This document shows, piece after piece, positions 24,316-36,263 of a DNA stretch of 64,000 nucleotides. Both the position numbers and the translations under genes were made by a program. The notes under the pieces were generated by a model that made no database searches, was not told the DNA's origin, and saw nothing but the letters and a program-made list of their open reading frames with translations. Origin of the DNA: Carex sylvatica (Eukaryota > Streptophyta > Magnoliopsida > Poales > Cyperaceae); contig CAXKVR010000188.1 of NCBI GenBank assembly GCA_964058845.1, positions 186,001-250,000 on the forward strand, written 5' to 3'. The number at the start of each line of letters is the position of its first letter. The first letter of the stretch is position 1.

Positions 24316-24933
24316 GAGGGATCCAATTATAACATCTTACAATAATTTGATTTTGTAATTTTTAAAGTCTAAATAATTGATCAAAACCGTTCAACACGAT
24401 GTCTATATTAAAATGTGTTTGGAGATCAAATTTTATATTTTTCTAATTTTTTTATTATTTATTAAATATTTTACAAAATTATTTTTTTAGACAATTCCAG
24501 ACTTAACAGTGGATTCTCCTCATTTTAATATCTATAGTCTTCAAAAAGTAAGTTCAATGAATATAACCGTTCTTATTTAATACAGTATAATTAAGAGGTC
24601 ACATGTCAAGTACATATTTTAATAAGTTACAACTTTATTTTGTTTGAAATTAGGTACAGTCAATGTATGAATGAACCAAATATAGAACTGTATATCCAAT
24701 CCCAATATCCCATATATAGCGATAGTCGACAAAAAGTTAAATATTTTTATAAGCACAAGTGGTCAGATATAAAAGACCAATCCACATCACAAGTTTGCCA
24801 ATTAATATGATGTGATGGCATGAGAGCCACAAATTTCAAATTCAGTTTTGACTTTTGAATTGGATCAAAATTTCAATCTCTAAAAATTATTTTTAGGATG
24901 TCCGTTCTTCAAATATAGAAAAGGTGTCCGGTT
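24316..24933. other. Intergenic DNA with a MITE half
   Basis: 24316-24500 resembles one arm of MITE b (GATCCAATTA tip, GGAGATCAAATTTTATATT). The remainder is AT-rich with no recognised gene. Confidence 0.5.
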
Positions 24934-25312
24934 AGTATGATATTGATGTCACATAACAGTAACTTCAAAATTAATTGAATAAATTTTAAATGACTAATTC
25001 AACCCGTTCAAACTAATTTATTTCATGAGTGATGCATTTACATGCAATTTTTTTTTTTGAGTTATTTTAGTATCAAATCGAGCGGTAAAAAATTAAAAAA
25101 TGAATGTATTAAAATTAACTTTAAAATTACACATTTGACCGCTTGACTCGATATCAAAAAAATTCAAAAAGTTATAAATTTTACATGTAAACGCACAACT
25201 AATGAAGTAGATCGGTTTAAACGGTTTAGATTCACTGTTTGAAGTCAATTCGATAAGTTTTGAAGTTAATGTTATATATAATGAAATAACACTGATGTTA
25301 TACTAGTCATAC
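24934..25312. mobile_element. Solitary member of the palindrome-core family
   Basis: Inverted arms flank a centre near 25120. Motifs such as GAGTGATGCATTTACATG, a CGAGCGGT block and GACCGCTTGACTCGATA match, in diverged form, the inner palindromes of the 19.9-22.0-kb foldback. The outer ends pair as TTAGTATGATATTGATGT against a complement near 25285-25312. Confidence 0.65.
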
Positions 25313-26715
25313 TCATAGAAAAGGCTGTTGATGAATTCCGTATAAATCGAGAGGAGCCTAACCTACAAATTAATTAAGTGGACAAATGGATTATTACAAG
25401 TTCTATATTTTTGATTCCATATAAGATTTGTTAAACATCGTTAAAAGAATTGTACAAATGGGGCGATCAGCTACACATCGTTAAAAAATTGGTTATGTAT
25501 CATACATTTCTTTATGTAATGCACAAAATTTCTCTATAATTATAATCTACTCATCTAGAATAGATGTCATGTAATATACAGATTAGATGAAAATATTAAG
25601 ATCCCTTAAAAAAAAATAACCGTCCCAATGTGAGATTTAGGGTATTTTTTTTAATTTTTTTCAGCTCAGAGGACATATTTGCTATTTTTTTTCTTGAAAG
25701 GCATTAATAAAAATTTCGAAAGTTTCTTTGACAAGTAAAATAATAGTAATGTAAGTAGTTTCAAGTACTAAATAAGAACGTTAAATTATTTTTTGAACTG
25801 AAGTAAAAGTTAGCACTAAATTATTTAAATTTTGACTCTTATATATAATCCTTATTATAGTTCCTTACATGAAACAATTAAATTTTTTTATTTTACCCAA
25901 ATTTATCCACTTACTTTACTACTATTAAATAGTCAATACTTTAAAATTATTTAATATCTATTTCATTTTAATTCTACTCAGCTGCTAAAATCAAGAGATA
26001 TTAACTGAGAAGTCATGGCCTCGATAAAACCAATATCATTGACTTGCTATATTATATTTATACCGTTCTCAGCCACCCTAATTACCACAAAACACAGATA
26101 TTTTATTTTTAGAAATATGGTCAATATTTCATCGTCACATAGAAAGATTGATTTGTTTTTCTATCCCATGGAAAAAACGAAGCAATAGATTATGGTATCT
26201 ATGTGAGAAGTTATGAGTTCAAAATTTAAATGGAGAAAATTATTTGCTATAATAACAAGGGTATTAAATAGTTGGGTGGCTTGACTTTCAACCTTTACTC
26301 AAAAAAAAAACAAAACAATAGATAAGTCATTAAAGCTGCCTCACTATCTGCAAAAATTTTGTATAATCTGATATGTTTCATATTAATTTATTGTTATTAT
26401 ACAATACCTTCAGAGCTATCTGTCAAAATAATAATAATAATAATAATAATAATAAGGATGTAAATATTTTAGTGTATCAATAAAATGGTGAAACTTTCTT
26501 ATTAGTATATAAATGAATTTAATGGTTTCTTTTCATGCACACTTACAAGTATTAATGAATCAAGGCATATATAAAATTAAAAATATGTGAAATTATTAAG
26601 AATTTAAAAACTAAAGGTAAATTGGATATTATAGTGTAAAAAATTCTCTCAGCCCTCAAAATCACAATTTGTGCACTTAGTATAGCACTCTCCTATTTTT
26701 ATTCTTGTTAGTGTT
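25313..26715. other. Intergenic AT-rich DNA
   Basis: No gene was recognised. It contains an AAT trinucleotide microsatellite (26426-26455) and ends at the copia target duplication AATTA (26716-26720). Confidence 0.6.
26426..26455. repeat. (AAT)n microsatellite
   Basis: About ten uninterrupted trinucleotide units. Confidence 0.95.
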
Positions 26716-26720
26716 AATTA

Positions 26721-27829
26721 TGTTGGATCTTAATCCAACATTGAGCATATATGTGATATAATTATGAATTGTTTACTGTCATATATGATTGTCACAATTA
26801 AAGTGTCTAATATGGAATTAAGATATTACACAATCTATGTATTCAATAGGATGTGGTCCATAAATGTGTAGAACAATTTAGACAAATATCAAATCATTGA
26901 TGGACTGATTCTGAGATTTACAATTAAGAAAAACTACAATTTTGACCCTGAGTACGAACGCACTGAGCCCAATGCAGACGCACTCAGTACTTAGCCCAAT
27001 TCTGGGAACTTCAGGAAAAATGTCCGAGCGTAATGCGGATGCACTGAGATCCAGTGCGGACGCACTCAGAACTTAGGTGACTTTTTGAAGTTCAAATGCT
27101 TAGTGCAAACGCACTAGACCCTAGTGCAGATGCACTCAGCACTTAGCAAAAATTTTGAAGTTCAATGCAAAAAAATCCGAGCGTAATGCAGACGCACTGA
27201 GCTCCAGTGCGGATGTACTCAGGAATTGAGAAATTTCGGGGCTGAAATTTAAGACGGTTATTTGGACATGTCTTAACCAGTGCGGATGCACTGAGCCCAT
27301 TGCGGGTTGGTGCACCCGCACTCGTGTTGTCAGATGTGTAAACCTATATATAGATGGGTCCCCAAGGCACAAGATAACTAACTTAACTCAGAATTCTGAA
27401 AGAGGTTATTCTTAGACAGAATTTTGAGAGCCTTCTTCCGTCTTCCACCATTAAAGAATTGAGAGGAGAAATCCATTAGAATTTTGGAGATGATTTCTGA
27501 AGGGCGTTCTTGTTGCTTTGGAAGACCTAATCTAAGATCCAACCAAAAAGGCGTGAGGGAAATCTCAGCATCAAGAGTCTTGTCTCGCGCTCACGGAGAC
27601 GGTTGCTGCTCTAACTTAGGATTTGATATTCCATGGCAAACGATATGGAATCAGGTATTGTATTCCGCACTAAATATTATATTTTGGATCTCTTTGGCAT
27701 AGTACGGTCTTAGGTTAAGGTGGAGATTGTTTATTCTTTCCTGGGGTGTAAGTGTTTGACCCCTAAATGAGATGTAATTATTTGATCTCTACATAAGGCG
27801 TAATTGTTTGGCCTTTATGATTACCAACA
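26721..27829 (+). repeat. Copia 5' LTR with GTGCGG module
   Basis: 1109 bp. U3 includes repeats of AGTGCGGACGCACT type at about 26950-27330, followed by a TATA box CCTATATATAGATGG near 27342-27356. It differs from the 3' LTR by substitutions and indels (1109 against 1072 bp), so the insertion is old. Confidence 0.92.
26950..27330 (+). repeat. GTGCGG/CGCACT module in the copia U3
   Basis: Five blocks pair a GTGCGGAYGCACT-like palindrome with the phrase TCAGYACTTAGC. Some CpGs have decayed to CA or TG (for example AATGCAGACGCACT), as methylation-driven mutation would produce. A related module is at 32952-33285 in the 3' LTR. Confidence 0.85.
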
Positions 27830-28823
27830 AGTGGTATCAGAACATTCACATGCCGAAGGATTAGGTCTTTAAGGATCTAGAGAGAATTGGAAATTGATTG
27901 ATTTTTCATCGATTTTTATTGGTTTTTTTCTTCTTAATTTTCTTGATCTGAAAATTTATGTTTGAAAGCACAAAAGTTTTTTTTAATTAAGATCCTAATT
28001 GCTCAGATTTTTTTGGTTATTAAGTTGATTAGAGTTTGCTCGAAGATTTCCATTTGAAATCGCAAAATTCTAATTAAGATTCGGTCTTAGAATCGTTATG
28101 TGGCCTACCATGGCATGCATGAAATTCCGCAAGCCATTCATTTGGCAATTTTCTGGGCAATTTTTTGGAATTAGGATTTTGGAGAGTTTATTTTTTATAA
28201 ATTTTCTAAAATGGGATTTACAAAATTGGAAATAAATTTCTAAATCTGAAAGGCTATTTGAGGTGCTTCCAATTTTAAAGTTTCTCTCTAGATCGTGTCA
28301 TAATTTTATTTAATTGAAATTTTATTTATGTTAAAGGTATAGATTATGATTCTTACAAAGACATTGTAGTTGTATATATCTTGAATTGATTAATTGAGTC
28401 ATTATTGTACCCTCCGGTGCCTCTTTTTACAAGGTTAATTGAGTTCATTATATAAAAATGAATTAAGTGTACATTTAATGGAAGCAATCATTCATCGGCC
28501 CTCCAGAAGGTAGTGATTGTTGAAATTTTATGTATAATTTAGTAATATTATAGTATGGTCATGATTATTATGATTAACACATATGTCAATAATGTCAGCC
28601 CTTCGGAAGACATGTTTTCGATATGTTATTGAATTATCAATACTTTATTATTGCGCCAAAGCATCATAAGAAGTTAATTCTTTTGCCCTCCGGCAATCAA
28701 TTAACGGAAATCGATATTTTGTTAAGATGGTAGTGTTTAGCCTTTGTTTGAACATAATTTATAAAATTCAGTATTTATTATGCTAAATCATGGTTGTTTT
28801 GTGTGTTTTTTGTTCGAATCTTT

Positions 28824-30916
28824 CAGCTAGCATTACTACTAGCCTAAAAGACATTCCAATGTTAAATGGTATCAATTTCAAGTATTGGTAGGAGAGTGTT
28901 ATGATAACTCTCGGTGTCATGGACTTAGACTTAACATTCAGAAAACATCATCCCACTATTATTGCTACCTCAACCTCTAATGATATAAGGATTGAGAAAA
29001 AGTGGAAAAGATCTAATAGAGTGAATCTAATGATCATGAAAAGATCCATTCCAGAAGAATTAAGAGGCTCGATTTCAGATGATATTACGAATGCTAAGGC
29101 ATTTTTAGCTGAAGCTGAGACAATGTTTGTCAAGAATGAAAAGTCGAAAATTGGTATACTATTGATCAAACTTGTTTCAATGAAATATAAGGATAAGGAA
29201 AGTATTATGAAGTACATCATGGAGATGTCTAATATTGTTTCAAAACTAATGGCACTTAAGTTGGAGATTTCTGATGATCTCTTGGTGCACTTGGTACTGA
29301 TATTTCTTCCTCCACACTTTAGACAGTTTAGGGTGAGCTATAATTGTCAGAAGGACAAATGGCCACTCAATGAACTCATCTCCCATTGTGTGGAAGAAGA
29401 GAAAAGACTGAAACAAGTTAAGACAGAAAGTGCCCATATTGCTACTACTTTCAAATTTAAGGCTTCAGCTAAGCGTAAGAAATATGACCAGACTAAGAAT
29501 AATAAGGATGCTGCAGTGACCACCAACAAGAAATATGATAAGGGCAAAAAAGTTGTCAAATCGAAAAATGCCTGTCACTTCTGTGGTGCGGTTGGACACA
29601 AGAAGATTCATTGCTATAATTATCACGCATGGCGTGCTAAAAAAGGTAAAACTCTTGTTATGGTTTGTACGGAAGTTAATTTATCTTCTGTATCTAGATA
29701 TACTTGGTGGATAGATTCAGGTGCAACTACTCACATAAGTATATCTTTGCAGGGTTGCCTAAATTTTCAGAAGCCAAGTGATGATGAAAGATTCATTTTT
29801 GTGGGCGATGGCAATAAAGTTGAGGTGGAGGCTATTGGGACTTATAGATTATTGTTAAAATTATGATTTTATTTGAATTTGTATGAGACTTTTGTTGTAC
29901 CGTCTTTTAGACGTAACTTAATTTCTATTTCTGTATTAGATAAGTATGGATTTACTTGTACTTTTGGAAATAAAAACTTTAGTTTGTTTCATGATTCAAA
30001 TCAAGTTGGTTCTGATTTTTTTTCTATTTATGATAATCTATATTCTTTTGATGTCAATAGCTCATATATTGAAGCCTTGCATGTGGATACAAATAGTAAG
30101 AAAAGAAAATTAACAAATGAGAATTCGGCTACATTATGGCACAAGCGATTATGTCACATTTCTAAATATAAAATTGAAAGACTTGTGTCAAATGACATTC
30201 TCCAACCCTTAAATTTTTCAGGTTTTGGTGATTGTGTTAATTGTATAAAAGAAAAACAAACCAATTTCAGAAAATATGAAGCCAATAGATGTTCGGAAGT
30301 CTTGGAATTAATTCATACTGATATCTATGGTCCGTTTCCAATGGCTACAAGAAATAGTCACCGGTATTTTATTAGTTTCATAGATGACTATTCAAGATAT
30401 GGCTACATATATTTAATTAAGAAAAATGCTCAAGCCCTTGACATGTTCAAAAGTTTCAAAGCGAAAGTTGAGTTATAAGTTATTAGATCTGACCGTGGTG
30501 GTGAATATCACGGCAGATATGATGGATCAGGAGAACAATGTAAAAGGCCTTTTGCACATTTCATACATGATTGCAGCATTGTGCCTCAGTATACATTGCC
30601 CAGTTCGCCAGAAATGAATGGTGTTTCTGAGAGGCGCAATAGAACGCTTAAGGACACGGTAAGAAGTATGATTAGTCGCACTACTTTACCAAAGAATATA
30701 TGGAGTGAAGCCTTAAAAACAGCAGCATATATCCTAAATAGAGTACCTACTAAAGCAATTAACAAAACCCCATATGAGATGTGGAATGGGCGAAAGCCTA
30801 ATTTGAAATATTTGCGTGTGTGGGGATGTCCAGCTGAAATAAAGCCTATAGGCCACACGAAAAGAAACTGGATGAAAGAATTAGTTGTTATTTTATTGGG
30901 TATCCTGAACGGTTAA
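28824..30916 (+). pseudogene. Copia gag-protease-integrase with nonsense codons
   Basis: Gag begins near IPMLNGINFKYW. An in-frame TAG at 28889-28891 follows at once. A CCHC knuckle CHFCGAVGHKKIHC (about 29575), protease WWIDSGATTHIS (about 29707), GAG-pre-integrase LWHKRLCHISKYK (about 30130) and integrase HRYFISFIDDYSRYG and SSPEMNGVSERRNRTL follow. All lie in one frame, broken by TAG at 28889, TGA at 29864 and TAA at 30476. The frame ends at 30916. Confidence 0.9.
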
Positions 30917-32140
30917 GGGGCTATAAGTTTTATAATCCCACAAAATTTTCAGTTTTTGAGACATGAAATACAAAAAAAATTTAGGATGTTGAGTTTGTGG
31001 GGGGATATACAATAATAGATTTTGAATTCAAAGAGGAATGTGTAAACATTCTCATAGGTATTGAGAGTTTTGTGAATATTGAACCCATTTTAACTCAAAA
31101 TACAATTATAAAAAATGAAACTATTATTGAAGACTAATCTCAACAAGAACAAACAGCATAAAGTCAAATTCTAGAGATTTTTGATGATGTTGTTGTTGGC
31201 CAGATTGTTGAAGACAATGCTGGAAACTCTCAAGAAAATTCAGAAGTGCCAATAAGAAGATCCACTAGAGAGAAAATGTCTGCAATATCTTCAGATTATA
31301 TAGTTTACCTTAAAGAACATTAGTTGATGTTGACATGTTAGAAAATGACCCTATAAATTTTTAACAAACCATACAACACTCCAACACTCACAAGTGGATC
31401 GATGCCATGAATGAGAAAATAAAATCTATGGCTGACAATGACGTTTGAAAAATTGTCCCATTACCTAAATGAGCGAGACCCATTGATTGTAAATGGATAT
31501 TTAAAATCAAGAGGGATTCGAAAGGTAATGTGGAGGAATATGTATGCACAAGTGTGTACGCGTCTGGATATTGCGTTCATCACTGGCATGCTGGGCTGAT
31601 ACTTATCAAATCCAGGTCTAGATCATTGGAAAACATCCAAACGGGTCTTGAGGTACCTGAAGCGAACAAAAGACCACATGCTCACGTATTGAAGATCGAA
31701 CAAGCTAGAGGTCATTGGGTATACTGATTCTAATTTTGGAGGATGTCAAGATAGCATGAAATCTACATTCGGCTACATTTATATGTTAGCTGGAGGAGCT
31801 ATTTCATGGAATAGTGCTAAATAGTCACTTATAGCATCTTCTACAATTGCTGCATAATTTGTAGCATGTCATGAGACATCAAATCATGGCGTATGGCTAC
31901 GCAATTTTGTCACTAGGCTACGTATAATGGAGTCTATTGAGAGACCACTAAAATTGTATTGTCATAATAATTCGGTTGTGCTATATGCAAACAACAATCG
32001 AAGTTCATCAAAGTCCAAGTACATTGACATCAAGTTCTTAGTTGTAAAAGAGAGAGTGCAGAATGGTGAATTCCATAGAATACATAGGAACAGACTCCAT
32101 GTTAGCGGATCCACTTACTAAATGATTACCATTCAATAAG
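30917..32140 (+). pseudogene. Copia RT/RNase H remnant with RT catalytic core deleted
   Basis: After the integrase tail, an RT N-terminal scrap is recognisable (about 31380-31535), ending where the text jumps from NVEEY-like sequence straight to TRLDIAFITGMLG. The catalytic YVDD region is absent. RNase H motifs follow: TDSNFGGCQDSMKSTFGY (about 31720) and KYIDIKFLVVKERV (about 32020). Stops and frame changes are frequent. Confidence 0.8.
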
Positions 32141-32723
32141 TTTGAGGAGCATGTTGCTCATATAGGGGTAATTTCTATTAGGAAAATTCATTTTTAGTGA
32201 GAGTCCATTAGTTGTTTAATTTTGATGTTCTATTTACTTATTGTAATTTTGGATATGAAACTTGTGACATAAAACAAGTTATTTATGTTATATGCATGGT
32301 GTTGTAAAAAGATTTTGAGATGCACTTTATCTCTAATTTTGATTTGACCTTACATTTGAGTATATGATTTGCGAATTATTTATTTGAATTTTTGTATTTT
32401 ACACAGGTTTATGAAATTAAGTTTCAATTTTTTTTTAGTGGGAGACCTAGTTAGAAATTGGCACGTAAGATCACAATTGTGTATAATTTCTATGCTACAC
32501 ATCCACATCATGGTTCATGTCATTTGGTTATGTTAGTACTGTGATTATTGATGGTTTCGTCATGACTAAAATAAATGTGACGAAAGCTGTTTTAGTCATT
32601 TGCTAATGTAATTGATGAACAGAATTGATTTAGAAATACATAAGGATGACAGAAAAGTATGTGCTCACATTAGGTTGACAATACATAATTAAAAGAGTAT
32701 AACATATTGCTCAAGTGGGAGAT

Positions 32724-33795
32724 TGTTGGATCTTAATCCAACGTTGAGCATATATGTAATATAATTATGAATTGTTTACTGTCATATATGATTGTCACAA
32801 TTAAAGTGATATAATATGAAATTAAGATATTAGACAATCTATGTATTCAATAGGATGTGATCCATAAATGTGTAGAACAATTTAGGCAAAGATCAAATTA
32901 TTGATGGACTAATTCTGAGATTTGCAATTAAGAAAAAATGTCATTTTGATCCTGAGTGGGGACGCACTGAGCCTAGTGCGGACACACTCAATACTTAGCC
33001 AAATTCTAGAAAATTCAAGAAAAATGTCCGAGCGTAATACGAACGCACTGAGATCCAGTGCGGACGCACTCGACACTTAGGAGATTTTCTGAAGTTCAAA
33101 TGCTTAGTGCGGATGCACTCAGCACTTAGGTGAATTTCTGCAGTTCAATGTAGAAAAATTCTAGCGTAATGCGGACGCACTGAAGGAATTGAGAAATTTC
33201 GGGGCTGAAATTTAAGACGATTATTTGGTCACGTCTTAACCAGTGCGGATGCACTGAGCCCATTGCGGGTCGGTGCACTCGCACTCGTGCTGTCAGATGT
33301 GTAAACCTATATATAGATGGGTCCTCAAGGCACAACATAACCAACTTAACTCAGAATTCTGAAATAGGTTATTCTTAGACATAATTTTGAGAGCCTTCTT
33401 CCGTCTTCCACCATCAAAGAATTGAGAGAATAAATCCATTAAAATTTTGGAGATGATTTCTGAAGGGCGTTCTTGTTGCTTTGGAAGACATAATCTAAGA
33501 TTCAACCAAAAAGGCGTGAGAAAAATCTCGGCATCAAGAGTCTTGTCTCGCGCTCATGGAGACAGTTGCTGCTCCAACTTAGGATTTGATATTCCATGGC
33601 AAACGACGACATGAAATTAGGTATTGTATTTCGCACTAAAGATTATGTTTTCGATTTATTTGACATAGAACGGTCTTAAGTTAAGGTGGGGATTGTTTCT
33701 CCTTTTCCGGGGTATAAGTGTTTGATCTCTAAATGAGATATAATTATTTGATCTCTAGATAAGACATAATTATTTGACCTTTATGATTCCCAACA
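32724..33795 (+). repeat. Copia 3' LTR
   Basis: 1072-bp partner of 26721-27829 with its own GTGCGG module (32952-33285) and TATA box (about 33306-33320). The target duplication AATTA follows directly. Confidence 0.92.
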
Positions 33796-33800
33796 AATTA

Positions 33801-34221
33801 TTATTGTTATTGCTACATGATGATCGAGCAATAAAAGTAAACGAACAACAGCAACAAATTAAGTTCATTTTCACACAACAGTCAAATGAATCAAGGAGGA
33901 ACATATATAGTTATCTTTCTGTTTCTTCTAAATTAATTAAGACTTTGAGGAGGAGAAGGTTTAGAGAAATTTTAGCTTTACTAGCTAGCTACGTACGTAT
34001 GCAGATAATATATAGCTAGCGCACCCCAATTACCAATTAAGTGTGTAGCGGGTGAAAATAAAATCTATCCGAAAACAATGGCAACTCCGTAAAATCGGCA
34101 GATTTAGCTCTTAAAAATATCGTTCTGAAGTACTCGTGCATCATCTAATTATATTGTTTCGTGCAAATTAAAGTGGAGAAAACAATTAATATATAAGCAC
34201 GCTAGCTGCCTCATAAAAGCG
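33801..34221. other. Intergenic DNA and likely WRKY 3' UTR
   Basis: Between the copia duplication and the WRKY stop codon. The portion nearest 34222 probably contains the WRKY 3' UTR and polyadenylation site. No separate gene is visible. Confidence 0.5.
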
Positions 34222-35504
34222 TTAACCACAGGAGGCGGAGTCGCCACAGTAAGGAAAATTATAGTTGTAATTTTCATAGAAAACAGTCCCAGGAGAGAGA
34301 TGATTGTGCATTCCTTCATATGTGGTGATAACATAGCCTGGATCATTTCTATCTCTTTCCACCCTTTTCTTCACCTTACATCCCTCCATTGTGCACCGAT
34401 AATAATTTCTGAAATTTTCACATAAATGTTCCTGACTAATTAAGCATACTATTTTGGAGCACTCATATGACAAAATTCAACAATTTCTAGTTTTTGTTCC
34501 AGACTTAATGTGCTTAATTTTGGTCAAATCTGAATTCAGCTAAATGAAGTTTCAGTATATATGATCTGGTAACCTTTGGGTCACCGCCAGATTCCATGCG
34601 TTCAATTGTTTTAATTAAATTTGTTGGTTCTGATGATCAGATCAGACATGTTTTGCTGTTTCTGGTAAAGAAATATTTTATACCTTGGGTTTGGACTGTT
34701 CTTGACAGCCTTCTTGCCATATTTTCTCCATTTGAAGCCATCATCTAATACATCTATCTCTGATTTTGTTCTGAATCCTATTCGTCTGCAGCACTCCTCA
34801 TTTGTTTCTAATTTACTGACCGATTCTCTGTTACAAAAAAATTTGTGCTAAACTTTTTAACAATTTATAACAAATTGGGTAACACTGGAAATTCTGGATT
34901 CCATGGTTTTTCTTCTTCTTTAAGAATTTACCTCAATGCAGTAATGCTTTGGCCCAATAAAATAATTGTACTGGTACAAGCATATGCGGGGCCATACCCG
35001 TAGTGCTTATTATTCTCTCCTCAACTTGACTAAAAGTTGTAACTGATCCAAAAAACCTCGGTAAGTCCAAGAATGACACACTACGTACCGACGTAATGAT
35101 GTTTCAGAATCTGTACCGAACTGTATCTGTACTAGTATAATACCGTTGGAAATTCAGCCGACCATAGAAATGAATATGAATTGGTTGTATTACCACCAGT
35201 ATACAATTTCAAGTTTATCTGATTCGCACAACAAAAAATCATAATTCATATTTTGGACACAAAAGATAAGAAATTAATATTTAGGAAATTGAACATACAT
35301 CATGCTGCTCTCTGGCTTCTCTGACTTGTTATGATCAGAACTTGATAAAATCTGATAGTAGCCTTCAGTAGATCCTATGGGATGAATGGAGCCATGAATT
35401 GGTTGATCATGATATGAAATATCTGAAGTTTGATACATGCTGGAACTGGAATGGAGAGAAGGATAAGTGTATGACATGTTGCTTAGGCTTAAAGTAGCCG
35501 CCAT
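34222..35504 (-). CDS. Group IIc WRKY transcription factor with WRKYGKK core (WRKY50/51-like)
   Basis: Nuclear DNA-binding protein of 178 aa. Three exons on the minus strand: 35504-35299, 34827-34684, 34408-34222, all with GT-AG junctions and consistent phases. The WRKY domain starts [21 protein letters not shown] (WRKY at about residues 102-105) and continues into a zinc finger C122-X4-C127-X23-H151-X-H153. The intron splits the domain after NPR, the position conserved in group II/III WRKYs. The core reads WRKYGKK, not WRKYGQK, as in Arabidopsis WRKY50, 51 and 59. WRKY50/51 act in salicylate and jasmonate defence signalling, a role inferred here only by similarity. The Ser/Tyr-rich N-terminus (residues 1-68) has no recognised domain. 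The gene looks intact. Confidence 0.93.
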
Positions 35505-35530
35505 GACTTACTAGTTACTAGTAGCTTCCA

Positions 35531-35612
35531 CTATATATATTTTGCGGAGGGTATAAATGTAATTCATATTTATAGATCCAAGTTTAAGGTCAAATCTATT
35601 GAACATCACGTG
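35531..35612 (-). promoter_or_regulatory. Candidate WRKY promoter elements
   Basis: Upstream of the ATG on the minus strand: a TATA-like ATATATATAG (35531-35540), a W-box TTGACC (35588-35593) and a G-box CACGTG (35607-35612). A W-box would fit auto- or cross-regulation by WRKY factors. The TATA lies unusually close to the ATG, so the real start site may be elsewhere. Confidence 0.4.
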
Positions 35613-35740
35613 TCAAATTATTTTATCATGAATCATGACCATATCCAATGACAACCACCTATGCTGATTTTCTGTGGCGATTTGGTATTTTAAGCTATGT
35701 ACATCATAAAAAAAATTCATTGCATTGGTATCATAGTGAC

Positions 35741-36015
35741 CATAGTGACAAATGAATTATTTGGGTTCAATTCGATGAGATCAAAAATTAATAATTCGGG
35801 TATAATTCGAGAATAATTCAGAATTATTCGGACCAGAGATCTCAGTCCTACAAGAGAGCAAAAAAAAAACCAAAAAAACCAATATTCTGGTAAAAATTTG
35901 TGAATTATTCAGGTTTATTTCGGTCAAAGTTCGGTCAGCCGAATAATCTGGCGTTCAGTTCGACTTCACCAAAAGATAAATTATTCGGGTATAATACGCG
36001 AATCTTGTCACTATG
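35741..36015. mobile_element. MITE with CATAGTGACAAG ends, copy 1
   Basis: 275 bp starting CATAGTGACAAATGAATTA and ending CTTGTCACTATG. The ends are inverted repeats. The interior is built of TTCGGGTATAATTCG-like phrases. A second partial copy follows (36013-36090). Related copies are at 43571-43887 and 52401-52635. No coding capacity. Confidence 0.75.
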
Positions 36016-36263
36016 ATAGTGATAAACGAATAGTTCGAGTTCGGTTCAGTAGGGTCAAAAAGTTCATGATTCAGGTATAATTCAATACAATAAAGAAGAA
36101 AAAACCCAAAAAAAATATTAAAAAATAAAAAAATTCTAAATATTTTTTTTGCATTTTTTCGTGTTTTTTTTCGCAAATAAGTTGTAACTCGTGTTTTATT
36201 CGTAAATAAAACGTATTATACGTCTTTTTGCATTTTATTTGAAGTTCGGCTCGAAAACATAAA
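36016..36263. other. Partial MITE copy and AT-rich spacer
   Basis: 36013-36090 repeats the start of the preceding MITE (ATAGTGATAAACGAAT, then TTCGAGTTCGGTTC). The remainder up to the (TA)n border is AT-rich with ACGTATTATACGT-like inverted bits and no gene. Confidence 0.5.

Larger units (their letters stand above)
26721..33795 (+). mobile_element. Ty1/copia element with internal deletion
   Basis: 7.08-kb element with LTRs at 26721-27829 and 32724-33795, TGTTGGATCT starts, CCAACA ends and a perfect 5-bp duplication AATTA (26716-26720, 33796-33800). The primer site TGGTATCAGA (27832-27841) and purine tract AAGTGGGAGA (32713-32722) are intact. Gag, protease and integrase carry nonsense codons. 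Most of reverse transcriptase, including its catalytic block, is missing, while an RNase H relic remains. Cis elements are preserved, so mobilisation would need helper proteins. Confidence 0.94.

Noticed and set aside
27136..27372. Short frames with SALELSASAL-like text in the copia LTR
   Set aside because: By-product of the same motif family in noncoding U3.
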